Positions 30,696-42,885 of a DNA stretch of 64,000 nucleotides are shown here, piece after piece (the stretch's first letter is position 1; each line of letters opens with the position of its first letter). The notes beneath the pieces are model-generated. The model was not told where the DNA came from, ran no database searches, and saw nothing but the letters and a program-made list of their open reading frames with translations. Source of the DNA: Rattus norvegicus (taxonomy: Eukaryota; Chordata; Mammalia; Rodentia; Muridae). The stretch lies in NCBI RefSeq assembly GCF_036323735.1, contig NC_086038.1, positions 23,468,501 through 23,532,500 on the forward strand, read 5' to 3'. The position numbers and the translations under genes were made by a program.

Positions 30696-32913
30696 GAATA
30701 TCGACGCCAAATCCTCAATAAAATTCTGGCAAACCAAATCCAGGAGCACATCAAAACAATCATCCAACATAATCAAGTAGGCTTCATCCCAGGGATGCAG
30801 GGATGGTTTAATATATGGAAAACCATCAACGTGATCCATTATATAAACAAACTGAAAGAACAGAACCACATGATCATTTCATTAGATGCTGAGAAAGCAT
30901 TTGACAAAATTCAACACCCCTTCATGATAAAAGTCCTGGAAAGAATAGGAATTCAAGGCCCATACCTAAACATAGTAAAAGCCATATACAGCAAACCAGT
31001 TGCTAACATTAAACTAAATGGAGAGAAACTTGAAGCAATCCCACTAAAATCAGGGACTAGACAAGGCTGCCCACTCTCTCCCTACTTATTCAATATAGTT
31101 CTTGAAGTTCTAGCCAGAGCAATCAGACAACAAAAGGAGGTCAAGGGGATACAGATCGGAAAAGAAGAAGTCAAAATATCACTATTTGCAGATGATATGA
31201 TAGTATATTTAAGTGATCCCAAAAGTTCCACCAGAGAACTACTAAAGCTGATAAACAACTTCAGCAAAGTGGCTGGGTATAAAATTAACTCAAATAAATC
31301 AGCAGCCTTTCTCTACACAAAAGAGAAACAAGCCGAGAAAGAAATTAGGGAAACGACACCCTTCATAATAGACACAAATAATATAAAGTACCTCGGTGTG
31401 ACTTTAACCAAGCAAGTAAAAGATCTGTACAATAAGAACTTCAAGACACTGAAGAAAGAAATTGAAGAAGACCTCAGAAGATGGAAAGATCTCCCATGCT
31501 CATGGATTGGCACGATTAATATAGTAAAAATGGCCATTTTACCAAAAGCAATCTACAGATTCAATGCAATCCCCATCAAAATACCAATTCAATTCTTCAA
31601 AGAGTTAGACAGAACAATTTGCAAATTCATCTGAAATAACAAAAAACCCAGGATAGCTAAAACTATCCTCAACAATAAAAGGACTTCAGGGGGAATCACT
31701 ATCCCTGAACTCAAGCAGTATTACAGAGCAATAGTGATAAAAACCTGCATGGTATTGGTACAGAGACAGACAGATAGACCAATGGAATAGAATTGAAGAC
31801 CCAGAAATGAACCCACACACCTATGGTCACTTGGTTTTTGACAAAGGAGCCAAAACCATCCAATGGAAAAAAGATAGCATTTTCAGGAAATGGTGCTGGT
31901 TCAACTGGAGGTCAAAATGTAGAAAAATGCAGATCAACCCATGCTTATCACCCTGTACAAAGCGTAAGTCCAAGTGGATCAAGGACCTCCACATCAAACC
32001 AGACACACTCAAACTAATAGAAGAAAAACTAGGGAAGCATCTGGAACACATGGGCACTGGAAAGAATTTCCTGAACAAAACACCAATGGCTTATACTCTA
32101 AGATCAAGAATCAACAAATGGGATCTCATAAAACTGCAAAGCTTCTGTAAGGCAAAGGACACTGTGGCTAGGACAAAACGGCAACCAACAGATTGGGAAA
32201 AGATCTTTACCAATCCTACAACAGATAGAGGCCTTATATCCAAAATATACAAAGAACTCAAGAAGTTAGACAGCAGGGAGACAAATAACCCTATTAAAAA
32301 ATGGGGTTCAGAGCTAAACAAAGAATTCACAGCTGAGGAATGCCGAATGGCTGAGAAACACCTAAAGAAATGTTCAACATCTTTAGTCATAAGGGAAATG
32401 CAAATCAAAACAACCCTGAGATTTCACCTCACACCAGTGAGAATGGCTAAGATCAAAAACTCAGGTGACAGCAGATGCTGGTGAGGATGCGGAGAAAGAG
32501 GAACACTCCTCCATTGTTGGTGGGATTGCAGACTGGTACAACCATTCTGGAAATCAGTCTGGAGGTTCCTCAGAAAATTGGACATTGAACTGCCTGAGGA
32601 TCCAGCTATACCTCTCTTGGGCATATACCCAAAAGATGCCCCAACATATAAAAAAGACACGTGCTCCACTATGTTCATCGCAGCCTTATTTATAATAGCC
32701 AGAAGCTGGAAAGAACCCAGATGCCCTTCAACAGAGGAATGGATACAGAAAATGTGGTACATCTACACAATGGAATATTACTCAGCTATCAAAAACAACG
32801 ACTTTATGAAATTTGTAGGCAAATGGTTGAAACTGGAAAATATCATTCTGAGTGAGCTAACCCAATCACAGAAAGACATACATGGTATGCACTCATTGAT
32901 AAGTGTATATTAG
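30696..32913 (+). pseudogene. L1 ORF2 3' portion (RT and C-terminus), broken
   Basis: The RT palm with [11 protein letters not shown] is at 31180-31215. There are three lesions: TGG to TGA (31632-31634, after DRTICKFI), an extra C near 31745 that shifts the phase, and CGA to TGA at 32482-32484 just inside the Cys-rich motif. The stop codons are recognised by comparison with the first L1, where Trp and Arg codons stand. The C-terminus is otherwise complete to the TAG at 32911. No function is possible without the endonuclease domain. Confidence 0.9.
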
Positions 32914-33690
32914 CCCAAATGCTTGAATTACCCTAGATGCCTAGAACAAATGAAACTCAAGATGGTTGATCAAAATGTGAATGTTTCACGCCTTCTTTAA
33001 AAGGGGAACAAGAATATCCTTGGCAGGGAAGAGAGAGGCAAAGATTAAAACAGAGACTGAAGTAACACCCTTCAGAGCCTGCCCCACCTGTGGCCCATAC
33101 ATATACAGCCACCCAATTAGACAAGATGGACGAAGCAAAGAAGTGCAGCTGACAGGAACTGGATGTAGATCGCTCCTGAGAGACACAGCCAGAATACAGT
33201 AAATACAGAGGCAAATGCCAGCAGCAAACCACTGAACTGAGAATAGAACCCCCGTTGAAGGAATCAGAGAAAGAACTGGAAGAGCTTGAAGGGGCTCGAG
33301 ACCCCATATGTACAACAATGCCAAGCAACCAGAGCTTCCAGGGACTAAGCCACTACCTAAAGACTATACATGGACTGACCCTGGACTCTGACCTCATAGG
33401 TAACAATGTATATCTAGTAAGAGCACCAGTGGAAGGGGAAGCCCTGGGTCCTGCTATGACCGGACCCCCAGTGAACTAGACTGCTGGGGGGAGGGTGGCA
33501 ATGGGCGGAGGGTTGGGAGGGGAATAACCATAAGGAAGGGGAGGGGGGAGGGGGATGTTTGCCCGGAAACCGGGAAAGGGAATAACACTCGAAATGTATA
33601 TACGAAATACTCAAGTTAATAAAAAAAAATAATCAAAAAAACAAAACAAAACAAAACAAAACAAACAAAAACACAAACAAACAAACCAAT
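30696..33690 (+). mobile_element. Second young L1, 5'-truncated in ORF2, tandem to the first
   Basis: It begins abruptly at AATATCGACGCC, equivalent to 27741 in the first L1, directly behind that element's A-rich tail. It runs through the rest of ORF2, a full 3'UTR (32914-33617), AATAAA and a long (CAAAA)n-rich tail to about 33690. It differs from the first copy by scattered substitutions and does not share its 5-base deletion or nonsense codon, so it is an independent copy rather than a recent tandem duplication. Confidence 0.93.
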
Positions 33691-33774
33691 ATACAACTCT
33701 TGTTTTAGTGACATTGCCTCTTATATACTATGGACTTTCTTATCTTAAGTTTGCATGAACTAAAAGAGAAAGCA
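33691..33774. other. Short unique spacer between L1 units
   Basis: About 84 bases of non-L1 sequence between the tail of the second L1 and the third L1. The last ten bases (33765-33774) are the left TSD of the third L1. Confidence 0.7.
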
Positions 33775-34577
33775 TCATCCTGAGTGAGGTTACTCAATCA
33801 CAGAAAAACATACTTGGAATGCACTCATTGATAAGTGGATATTAGCCAAAATCTCAAATTACCCAAGATGCAATCTACAGACCACAGGAAGCTCAGGAAG
33901 AAGGATGACCAAAATGCAGATGCTCCCACTCCTTCTTAAAAGGGGTAAAATATTCATAGGAGGGGATATGGAAGCAAAGCTTAGAGAAGCAACTCAAGGA
34001 ATGGCCATTCAGAGCCTGACACCCATGTGGCTCATATATGTACAGCCACCAAAACTAGTTAAGATTGACGAAGCTAAAAAATGCATGTGGAAAGGCACTG
34101 GACATAGATCTCTCCTGAGAGACACATCCTGAGCACGCCCAATACAGAGGTCAATGCTAGCAGCAAACCACTGAACTGAGAATAAGGCCCCTTGGAGGGA
34201 ATTAGAGGAAGTATTGAAAGAGTTGAAGGAGCTTGCAACCCCATAAGAACAACAATGCCAACCAACCAGAGCTTCCAGGGACTAAACCACTACCGAAAAA
34301 CTATACATGGGCTGACCCAGGGCTCCAACTGCATATTTAGCCGAGAATAGCCTTGTTGGGGCACCAGTGGAAGGGAAAGCCCTTGGTCTTGCCAAGGTTG
34401 GACCCCCAGTGTAGGGGAATATGGGGGAAGGCAAAAAGGGGGATGTATAGGGGGAATACCCGTATGGGGAGGGGGAAGGGAGGAAATGGGGGCTTATGGA
34501 CAGGAAACCAGGAAGGGGAATAACCTTTGAAATGTAAGTAAAGAAATATATAATAAAAACTTTAAAAAAAAAGAGAG
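33775..34577 (+). mobile_element. Older L1 3' end with TSD
   Basis: It starts at TCATCCTGAGTGAGGTTACT (the end of ORF2), passes through the 3'UTR including CAAACCACTGAACTGAGAAT and a diverged G-rich block (34428-34500), and ends in an A-tail near 34577. A 10-base direct repeat AGAGAAAGCA at 33765-33774 and 34578-34587 is the TSD. It is more diverged than the two L1s to its left. Confidence 0.88.
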
Positions 34578-34587
34578 AGAGAAAGCA

Positions 34588-35808
34588 CCCACTCCTGTAA
34601 TCCCTTATCCTCCTGAAAAATCACCAATGAGAGACATCTGATCTCTCTAGCAATATCGGTCTACTGTGAAGATGACAGACTGTGTGTTATAGGTTAGAAA
34701 ATTAAAAGGCACATCATTTCTTTGGGAATAGTGCCTATACCAAGTGGCATCAGAAGCATTTGAGCAAAACTGTTTTGAAATGGAAAAAAAAGGAAATAGT
34801 CAGTTATAACTGGGGAAGAAAACTTTATTGACAGGAACAATATTGATAGCATCTCTGTTTATCCAGCTACTCGCTTAGGTCCCGACTGCAGCAGTGCATC
34901 ACTATGAGATGAAAAAGTCCTGGTTTGAATGGGAGAGAATTATGGGAGGCAAAGTTCTATAACAGCATCACTGTTGATAGAGTTGCACATCCTGGAAATA
35001 ATTTTCTAGTGGTTGGTCACTTGTATAATGAGCCTATGTTACAAGAACATCTCAAACTAGAACCTATACATTGAAGCACTAACCTATTTCCTGATTAAAC
35101 CTCAATATGCTATAAATACTTTTATGCAGTAAAGAATTGCTCTGAGGATTGAAAGAAATAAAAAAAAACTGAGTCGTGAGAGTGAAACAACCTTTATTCT
35201 TTTTCAGCATAATTATTTCAGTGTACTCCCTCGCCCAAATGTTGATAGTGTTTTCTCGGGTCTCATCCTAGGAATTGTATTTCAAAAGAATCAAATGACT
35301 ATAATTGATGAGAAAAAAATGTTTTCTACAGAATCACATCAAATATACCTACAATAAAATAATTTACCGTGTCATCAGCTTTTGTCCTTTATTATAAAAT
35401 AAACTAAATAATGTGCTCAAGCTAATACCATGTCATGAAAACCAAATTTGTAATCGATAACATCCACTGTGGTAAGTTACAGGAAAGGTAATCAAAGCTT
35501 TATGATGTTTGAATTAAATTAGTTACTGAACCCCAAAATTAACTCCATAAAAGCAATGTACAGACGGATGGACTGTAACTGAAAATAGCCAACTTTTTCT
35601 CCAAGAATTCCCTTGTCTGATATTTGAACATAAATTTAGTTAAGATCTTAGATTTAATTTCCTGTATGTAAGAAATATGTGTGAAAAATGTAATACAATA
35701 GTGCACTTTAGCAAAACCTAAAAGCAAATTGGTCATTTCTTTTTCACTAGTTCAATAATTGAAATCAAATCTCTTCTGGACCAAAGGAGACTTAAAAGGC
35801 AATATTTG
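34588..35808. other. Unique sequence, nothing recognised
   Basis: AT-rich; no gene or repeat family is recognised. Confidence 0.5.
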
Positions 35809-36003
35809 GGGTCAGAGAATTGATGCAGAAGGTCATAGCACCTGCTGCCAACCGAGATGACCCTTTCATCCCTGGATCCTCATGGTAGGAATAGAAAACA
35901 AATTTCTTCAAGTTGCCTTCTGACCTCCACACAGATGCTATGGAACACATGTGAGCATGAAAACAGGCACACACACACACATGCATATACACACACACAC
36001 ATA
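35809..36003 (+). mobile_element. tRNA-type rodent SINE (B3/B4-like)
   Basis: GTCAGAGAATTGATGCAGAAGG and AGCACCTGCTGCCAACCGAG are followed by CCCTGGATCCTCATGGTAGG, TTCAAGTTGCCTTCTGACCTCC and ACACATGTGAGCATGAAAAC. This is the full order of a rodent tRNA-derived SINE with a CA-rich tail. The subfamily is not certain. Confidence 0.7.
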
Positions 36004-36004
36004 C

Positions 36005-36072
<68 letters not shown>
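36004..36072. repeat. (GA)n microsatellite at a SINE tail
   Basis: More than 25 GA units follow the CA-rich SINE tail (CACACACACATACAGAGAGACAG), a compound repeat grown from the tail. Confidence 0.95.
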
Positions 36073-36074
<2 letters not shown>

Positions 36075-36814
36075 ATGTAAAACATATGAACCTAGTTATC
36101 TTTCAAAATATTGTAGAAAAACATTTCAGGAAGGTTGGGAAAATTTGAATATAAGCTGCACTTTAGATGATATTAGGAGCTTTTTTCTAGAAACTTTTGC
36201 ACCGTTAAGAGCTCTTTAAAGTCACAAAAATGCCCGCTGCAGCAAACATCACATTGCTTCTTTTCAATTTTGTATATATGTTTTACCATGGGTCAAAAGT
36301 TTATTTCTAATCTATCATAAAAGCTTTTCATTCCATAACCTAAGATTCTCCGTGAAGATAAAAACTTTATGATGGTGTAACTTTCACTCATGGCCCGCTG
36401 TGCCACCCTTGGATTTTGAGGCAAGAAAAAGAGTTAAGAATGTGAAACAAGGCTGCTTTGACCAGTAGTCTAAGGTCTTTCAGAAGAATCTGTGCACTGT
36501 GCAAGGCTGACTTGTGAGACTTTAGGATTGTGTAAAATTCTACTCTTCTTCATCCTTGAGAGTTTTCCCAGTTTATCTGTTAACTCCAACACCTGCTTCA
36601 ACTCTAGTTTGGATTCAATTGATTACATTTGCATGTTTAGTGACTTTTTTTTGACTGAAATTTAGTCATTATAAAGTTTCCTTTGGTGACTGCTAGTTAA
36701 TTTAATATACATATGTGTACTCGTGGGCTTAGTTATAATATTCTGTTCATATCATTTTAATCCTTTCAGGTTTAAATTTTTTCAGACTGATCACAGGACT
36801 TCATCTGACCTAAC
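36073..36814. other. Unique sequence, nothing recognised
   Basis: AT-rich; no gene or repeat family is recognised. Confidence 0.5.
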
Positions 36815-36960
36815 TCTTTTTTTTTCCATCTTTATTAAAATGAGTATTTCTTATTTACATTTCGATTGTTATTCCCCTTCCCAGTTTCCGGGCCAACATC
36901 CTCCTAGCCCCTCCCCCTCCCCTTATATCTGGGTGTTCCCCTCCCCATCCTCCCCCAATT
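36815..36960 (-). mobile_element. 5'-truncated L1 3' end, antisense
   Basis: Poly-T, then TTTATTAAAATGAGTATTTC, ACATTTCGATTGTTATTCCCC, AGTTTCCGGGCCAACATCC and a C-rich block are the complement of the last 145 bases of a young-type L1. No clear TSD is seen. Confidence 0.8.
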
Positions 36961-38053
36961 ACCCAGGCTGCCTGGTGCCACATCTCATGAGTTTTCAGGG
37001 ACGTCTGATAACAGCAGGTACCCTTCTCTGTCTCACACTTATTATCCCTCTCCTTTTCTTTCCTTGTGAATTTTTTCCTTGGCCACAGGCAATTTCCTTA
37101 CAAGAATGCCTTACTAGGCCTCAGTTAATTACTCAACAGGGAGCCCCTGCATAGTTACAAAATTCTTGCTCTGTGCTCCTGTCTCTGATACTCTGTCCCT
37201 AGAATTTTAGCTATGTTTTCTCATCCAAGATACTTATTAATGTAGAGGATTTCCCAGCTCTTTCCAGGCTCCCCTCATTCCCGTACAGTGACAGCAGTAA
37301 GTGGAGGGAACCATAAGTTAAGTCTGTTGCTTTGTTTGCTCACAAGATTTATTGCCCTTTATTGGCTGATAGTCTCTTGGGAATCTTTTTATTTCTTTTA
37401 TTCAGTTCTGGGAATTCTTTTTGTATTTATTCCCCAAAAGAATACTCTGAGCACTATTTGTATACCTTGCTTCCAAAGTTAAGTTCTCGACAGTAAAATT
37501 TTGTTTCGTAGAACATTGTTCATGGAGCGAAGCCTGGTCCTTATTATTAGATTAGCATCTACAGACTCAATTGTACTATTTGACTATAAAATGAATATTT
37601 TGCTAATTTTATAAATGTTTGATTTCTACTTTTAGTTATCATATGTAAAACATAAAAGACAATTATGTAACATATATGGTATATCTCCTGACAGTGATTT
37701 AACATATGATAAATCGTGGAGCTGAAAAGCATAAGAAACATATAAGAAAGTAAGGTTTTAATTATTGGGATGTATAGATGTAAAGCCTTTAAAAACTTAA
37801 TTTAAATACTTTCAATTTCAATAAATTAGCCAATAATATAATTTATATACCATAACATTAAGAATATGCAGTCTAAAGTTGGAATAATGGAAACTCAATT
37901 TACTATTAAGTTCTTTGTGCTTTTATTTCCTCAATGAATATGTTTTAAAACCAACAAAATAATCTAAAAAATAGCTTACATGAATAATCTAGTGAAGAGT
38001 GACTATTTGGTTTCTAACAATGACAATGTTACTGTGCTAATCCAGGAGATTGC
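36961..38053. other. Unique sequence, nothing recognised
   Basis: A frame that starts in the L1 fragment runs on into this region (to 37154) but has no domain. No repeat family is recognised. Confidence 0.5.
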
Positions 38054-38605
38054 TGTCTAAGCAGGTTAGGGGAGGTGAAAGACCAGGTAAGAGCCTGTGA
38101 TTGGGCAGTGAAACAGAAAGACGGGCTGAGAAGTTTAGAAACGGGACAGAGAGTACAGAGAGGGGGAGCCGGAGAAAGGAAGATGGAGGAGGAGAAGGAT
38201 GACCCAGATCCATGTGGCTTTAAATAGCCACAGGTAGCTATGAATATCTCAGAAGGGATGAATGATTACAGGATAATCTGTCTTATCGAGGTGGGCAGTT
38301 TATATCAATATCAATTGGCTCTGAGTTTTATTGTGCGGACTTTTCGTGGGGTGAGAATTTACTGATATCAATCTGATTGATAAATTACAAGCCTCAAGAG
38401 TTTTGATTTTGCTGGGTTATAGAGGTTTGTGACAGCTAACCACAAGATAGGCACAGAGCTGACATGGTAGGGACACTCCTTGGGAACTTAACGAGATGGG
38501 TGGTCGCTGCTGGGGCTAGCCAGGGAGGCAGCAGGACTGCTGAGGTCAGAAATTAGCTGGCCCTAGTGTGGGATGGTGCCGCCATATTTTATGTGTCCCA
38601 CTACA
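38054..38605. mobile_element. Putative rodent LTR-like repeat
   Basis: The block runs from TGTCTAAGCAGG to CCCACTACA, so it has TG...CA ends. It contains an AG-rich stretch (GAGGAGGAGAAGGATGACCC, 38185), TTTAAATAGCCACAGGTAGC (38220) and TTTTATTGTGCGGACTTTTC (38325). Composition and word order resemble moderately repeated rodent LTR elements. The flanks do not give a clean TSD, and the family is not named. Confidence 0.45.
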
Positions 38606-39159
38606 CAATGCTACGTTCAATTCATTTTTCTCATCACATGTATTAGCAAGACTCGCTACTGATAATGCATGTATCGTGCATAAAGTGTTATTCAAAAGAA
38701 AAGAACATTCTTTACAGTTTCAGTTCCATAAGCAATGTCGGAAAAGTCTTCAAACACTGTTAATGTGGGTAGACATGGCTTTCGGTTCGGAAGACGTTAC
38801 AGTTAGAATGCATTAAATTTTTGATTGAAAGCAGTAATAAGTTAGTTAACAATAAAGAGAATGGGAATAATTGTCAGGAAGAATTTTTATTCATCTTGTG
38901 GTTCTACATTTGATACACTAAGACAGTTTATATAATATTTCTTTTTTAAAAAAATAGATTTTTTATTCTGTATCTTTAAATAATGAATTTTAGTTACTTT
39001 ATTTATTGTTATCCATTGGGGAAACATTTTTTTAAAAAGTTTCTATGGAGATGTGTCTGCAGTTAATTCTAAACCATCAGAGCTAAGTGCTGGCAGGATG
39101 GATTCTGGTACTGTTTCTAGGAAAATCACCTGGGTTTTCTATCTTTTAAATATTTGACT
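38606..39159. other. AT-rich unique sequence
   Basis: No gene or repeat family is recognised. Confidence 0.5.
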
Positions 39160-39560
39160 TCTCTCGCCTGCCTAAAGGCAGTCTAGAGATTCCGCTGTTA
39201 TCTTACCGTTGATAAGTTATGTTAAAGATCTGATAGCCAATAGCTGGACAGGAAGTAGGGGGCAGAACTTCCCAGTGACACGAGAAAAAGAAAACGGACA
39301 TGGGAGAATCAAGGTGGACACAAAGGGAACGGAAAGGACCAAAGCAGGGTAGAAAGCAGGGTAGAAAGCTGGGTAGAGCTCACATGGCAGTTGTGGACTG
39401 CAGAGATCAGGTTAGGTTAGATGAGCAGGCTAGGAGACTGCCCAAGCAGAAGGCTTAAGCCTTAAGGTATATACAGAAGTCTCATATCATATTTATACTG
39501 CTGGCAGATCCAAGAAATGATGCTGTAGGAACCCTTCTTCCCGACAAATCTGCCTCCTTC
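39160..39560 (+). mobile_element. Putative LTR related to the one at 47102
   Basis: ATAGCCAATAGCTGGACAGG (39234), followed by a run of AAAGCAGGGTAGAAAGC units and CTGCCCAAGCAGAAGGCTTAAG, resembles the body of the LTR at 47102-47703 (AGTAACCAAAGGCTGGGAAG and the purine-rich part after it). The ends are approximate. The short AAAGCAGGGTAG direct repeat near 39340-39380 is internal. Confidence 0.45.
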
Positions 39561-39589
39561 CTCCATGATTTTTTTCTTAAATTCCATGT

Positions 39590-39778
39590 ATATGAATACA
39601 TACCTGCATTATATACATTCACTATGCATGTACAGTACCCCGAAAAGCAGAAGAGGGCATCAGATCCCCAGAAATTGAGTTACAGAAACTCACTGGGGTG
39701 CCGGCAACAGAACCTACAGCCTCTACAAGAGCAGCAGATGTTGCCAAGCCATGAGCCGTCTCTCTCTAGTCCACTGTG
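39590..39778 (-). mobile_element. B3/B2-type SINE, antisense
   Basis: CAGAAGAGGGCATCAGATCCCC, GAGTTACAGAAACTCACTGG and TACAAGAGCAGCAGATGTTG, then CCAAGCCATGAGCCGTCTCTCTC, are the complement of the body and tRNA-like head of a B2/B3 SINE. It is moderately diverged. Confidence 0.78.
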
Positions 39779-40561
39779 AATGCTTTTCTCTAAACTATTC
39801 TTCATTGAATTTAATTATGGTAGCTTTCCTAACCATGGGGGGATAGTGTTTACCCAGCACAGGCAACTTAGGGATGACACGGATAGCTACAAAGTGAGCT
39901 TTTCTGGGGTTTCTATTTTTCTTTTATAGGTGTAAGTTCACCTAGCTTTTATAGTTCTATATTATCAAGACTATCAAAAGACAGAAACCAACATGATTAC
40001 AAATCAATGAAAATAACAATATGATGATATCTTTAAAAAGAACTTAAAGAGTTTTTAAAGTGTGGGAAAGAAAACTATCCAAAAATCATATAGGATGTGC
40101 TTTCAACATTCTGTCCTTATAAAGAATGATCATACTCAGGCTCAAATGAAAAAAAATTTCTATTCCTGTGATAAATGAAGTAGATCTGGACCCAAATAAT
40201 AACAGAGAGCTATTTGTAGGATGCTTAAGAGTGGGTACGCAAATTTTATATAAATTTTATGTAATTATTTAAACTTGAATAATTGAATTTAATATTCTAT
40301 TGCAGTTTTCAAACCAGTTTATACTTTAAACGGTGGGGAGCTTTTTGAAATGCTGAATAAAATTTAAAATATCTGCTTTCATTTCATTAAGCAGGAATCA
40401 GAGAAATTTGTATCTTTGGAAATACAAATACCAAATAAAACTGTCAAAGGTATAGTATACTCTGTTTTCCCACATATGGCCTGCAGTCAGATCCCTCACG
40501 AGGGCACAACTTTGTCGAAACCGAAACCATCAGAATAAATCCATGAAGCTTGAGCCTCTCG
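39779..40561. other. Unique sequence, nothing recognised
   Basis: AT-rich; no gene or repeat family is recognised. Confidence 0.5.
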
Positions 40562-40573
40562 AAGATTATTTTA

Positions 40574-40700
40574 CTTCTTCATTTATTTATTTATTATTAT
40601 TTATTTATTTATTTATTTATTTTTTGGAGCTGGGGACTGAACCCAGGGCCTTGAGCTTGCTAGGCAAGTGCTTTACCACTGAGCTAAATCCCCAACCTCA
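40574..40700 (-). mobile_element. ID element (BC1-like SINE) with TSD, antisense
   Basis: The complement of 40626-40697 reads GGTTGGGGATTTAGCTCAGT...GCAAGCTCAAGGCCCTGGGTTC, the tRNA-Ala/BC1-derived ID body with A-box and B-box. The A-rich tail is the TTTA/T tract 40574-40625. A perfect 12-base TSD AAGATTATTTTA flanks it (40562-40573 and 40701-40712). ID elements are especially abundant in rat. The low divergence and perfect TSD suggest a recent insertion. Confidence 0.93.
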
Positions 40701-40712
40701 AAGATTATTTTA

Positions 40713-40979
40713 AAAACTCACCCTGTTATGTCCTAGCTAAGTTAATGAATGCTAGCTTCCCCGAGCTCTCAACGTTCTCCTAAGCATAGAGCAACATTGA
40801 ACACTGAAAGTATCTACTCATTTAGCCCCTCTGTGGGTCTCCGGAGGAACAGCTCTTCTCATATTAGGAGATCCCGTGTTAATCAGAACTCAGAATTTGC
40901 AGTGGAACAAGCTGATTCCCTTTACAAAATGTGCCTCAGTTAAGTCATTTGGCTCACGGCAGTGAACAGGGTACCATTT
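40713..40979. other. Unique sequence
   Basis: A 64-codon frame at 40749-40943 has no recognisable domain. No repeat is recognised. Confidence 0.4.
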
Positions 40980-41075
40980 CTCGGTTTATTTAATCCCAAC
41001 ATTGGGGAGGAGAGGGCAGGGAGATCAGTTCATCCTTGGCTACTTTGAGGATGATGGCTTGCAACATATGAGTCT
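40980..41075 (+). mobile_element. Probable old B1-type SINE remnant
   Basis: TTTAATCCCAACATTGGGGAGG, then GGGAGATCAGTTCATCCTTGGCTACTTTGAGG, resembles the B1 centre. Short and diverged. Confidence 0.45.
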
Positions 41076-42347
41076 TCATCTGAAAAAGTAAAAGAATGAA
41101 AATTCTGACCTGTCCTTGTGAGAACACAATGTACTCCTACCTAATGAGAGAGAAATTTGAGAAATAAAAGATAGGTAAATGCTGATTCCATATGAGGAAT
41201 TATTTTCTAGCACATTTTATAAGTACTGCATCTGGCTTTTTTTTTTATACAAAATGTTTATTTTCACTGACAATTTCACGATAATTTGAAAGGCCGGCCA
41301 TATGCTCAAAGATATAGTTCATGCTTTATGCTCTTGGCAAGATATTTATAACTAAATTCTTCCCTTAGTTTTTAAAACCAGAATGCCAAATAACTCTTTC
41401 AGTGTTCCAAAGTAAATATAATGACCTTTTAATTTGATTTTTGTCATATTAAAATAAAGCACCTATGAAGAACTGCTTAGTGATACCCAGGAGTGGGGAT
41501 GCCTTGACACCCATGATCTTCTTTGCATCTTGTCACTTTCTCCATTTCAATAACAATCTGGCCAGAAGTTAGTCTCCCAGACAGTGCTTTTGACATTTAA
41601 ATTTTTTTTTGTTTCTGTTCCTGGTATCTTCTGAAAGCCAAGAGAGCCAAGTACAGATTCAACTTTACAGTGTAGATGGGAAACAATTTTCAGAAGAATG
41701 CCTCCCAAATATCGGTGTGTAATCATGTGCCGTCTTCAGAGGCAGCCATGCTGGATGCTCTCAAACAGAATGCTCTTTCTCCTGGCTTCTGGTTTTGTGC
41801 CCTCAATGTGTGCCTTTGCCTTGTACATTTTATGAGAATAAGCAACAAACAAGGACCACAATATGGACTAGTATTCGTTCTTAACTTCAGATAGAGAGTA
41901 GTGGGAAGTTTTCTAGGATAAACATTTTGTTTCACAGAGCATATGTATTTTCACAAAAACAACTAGTCAACAGCAAGACGCAGTGTAACCAGCAATTTCA
42001 CAGGTAAAAGTGAATAGACTTGTCTTTTTCAAGGGCAGGTGGCATGTAGCTATTTAAGGACATTTCTATCACTTCTGATTTCTTCTGAGTGCTTATCAAG
42101 AATAAGTAGAGAATTTCTGTCTTCAAATGCAGTTGAGATCGAAATACAGACATAAAAGAAATATTTATTCAAACATTGCAGTCATTGATTTTTTTGAAAA
42201 TTTAGTTCCTTAGACTAAGGTCTGTTACAACACACACATTTTGTTTCATGTTTTGCAAATGAATGGTTAGTAATCTGAACTAATCCCATCCTTCCAACCA
42301 ATGATTATGCTCTGCCCTCTGAATAATTTACTATTAAATTTAAAAAC
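41076..42347. other. Unique sequence, nothing recognised
   Basis: No gene or repeat family is recognised. Open frames of about 70 codons near 41676-41935 on both strands overlap each other and have no domain. Confidence 0.5.
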
Positions 42348-42425
42348 ACATTTTCTGTACTAAGGATTGAACCCAGACCACCTTAATGCCAATCATTAGT
42401 CCTGTCAGTCAGCTACATCCAAGCC
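42348..42425 (-). mobile_element. tRNA-Ala-type SINE remnant, antisense
   Basis: CTAAGGATTGAACCCAGACC, then GTCAGTCAGCTACATCCAAGCC, is the complement of the head of an ID/B4-type SINE (B-box GGTTCAATCC, A-box like TAGCTGACTGA). It is diverged. Confidence 0.5.
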
Positions 42426-42819
42426 ATAAGAATTTTTTTAATGAAATGTACATGTGGGCACACACTCACACACACACAAATGCACATGGCCATTATTTCA
42501 GAAGATAATATATAACATGTTTTACTGTGTATATCTGACATATTGTTGGAGCAATCAATATTTCCATGCTGTGGAAACAGCCAATGTATTTTTTCTTAAT
42601 TTTATGAATCTGTTTTGTACTTCTGTATTATTAATTGATATGAAGTTCATCATGTAATCTAATTCTTTTTTTAACGTCACTACTTTATCAGAGGTTGATG
42701 TATAATATTTTAGTAAATCCATAGTTTTCACTACTTGCCAGTACCATGGGTAAGCCACTTGCATTTTATTAAACTCTAAACTAAGTAATTCATGTTTTTT
42801 GAGGAGAGAATTCCTTAGC

Positions 42820-42823
<4 letters not shown>
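42426..42823. other. Unique sequence, nothing recognised
   Basis: A short CA-rich stretch (42460-42480) is present. No gene or repeat family is recognised. Confidence 0.45.

Positions 42824-42881
<58 letters not shown>
42824..42881. repeat. (AT)n microsatellite
   Basis: An uninterrupted AT run of about 58 bases, self-complementary and likely length-variable. Confidence 0.95.

Positions 42882-42885
<4 letters not shown>

Noticed and set aside
40626..40697. tRNA-Ala-like sequence as a tRNA gene
   Set aside because: It is the body of an ID retroposon with A-rich tail and TSD, and lacks a tRNA 3' end and acceptor pairing.
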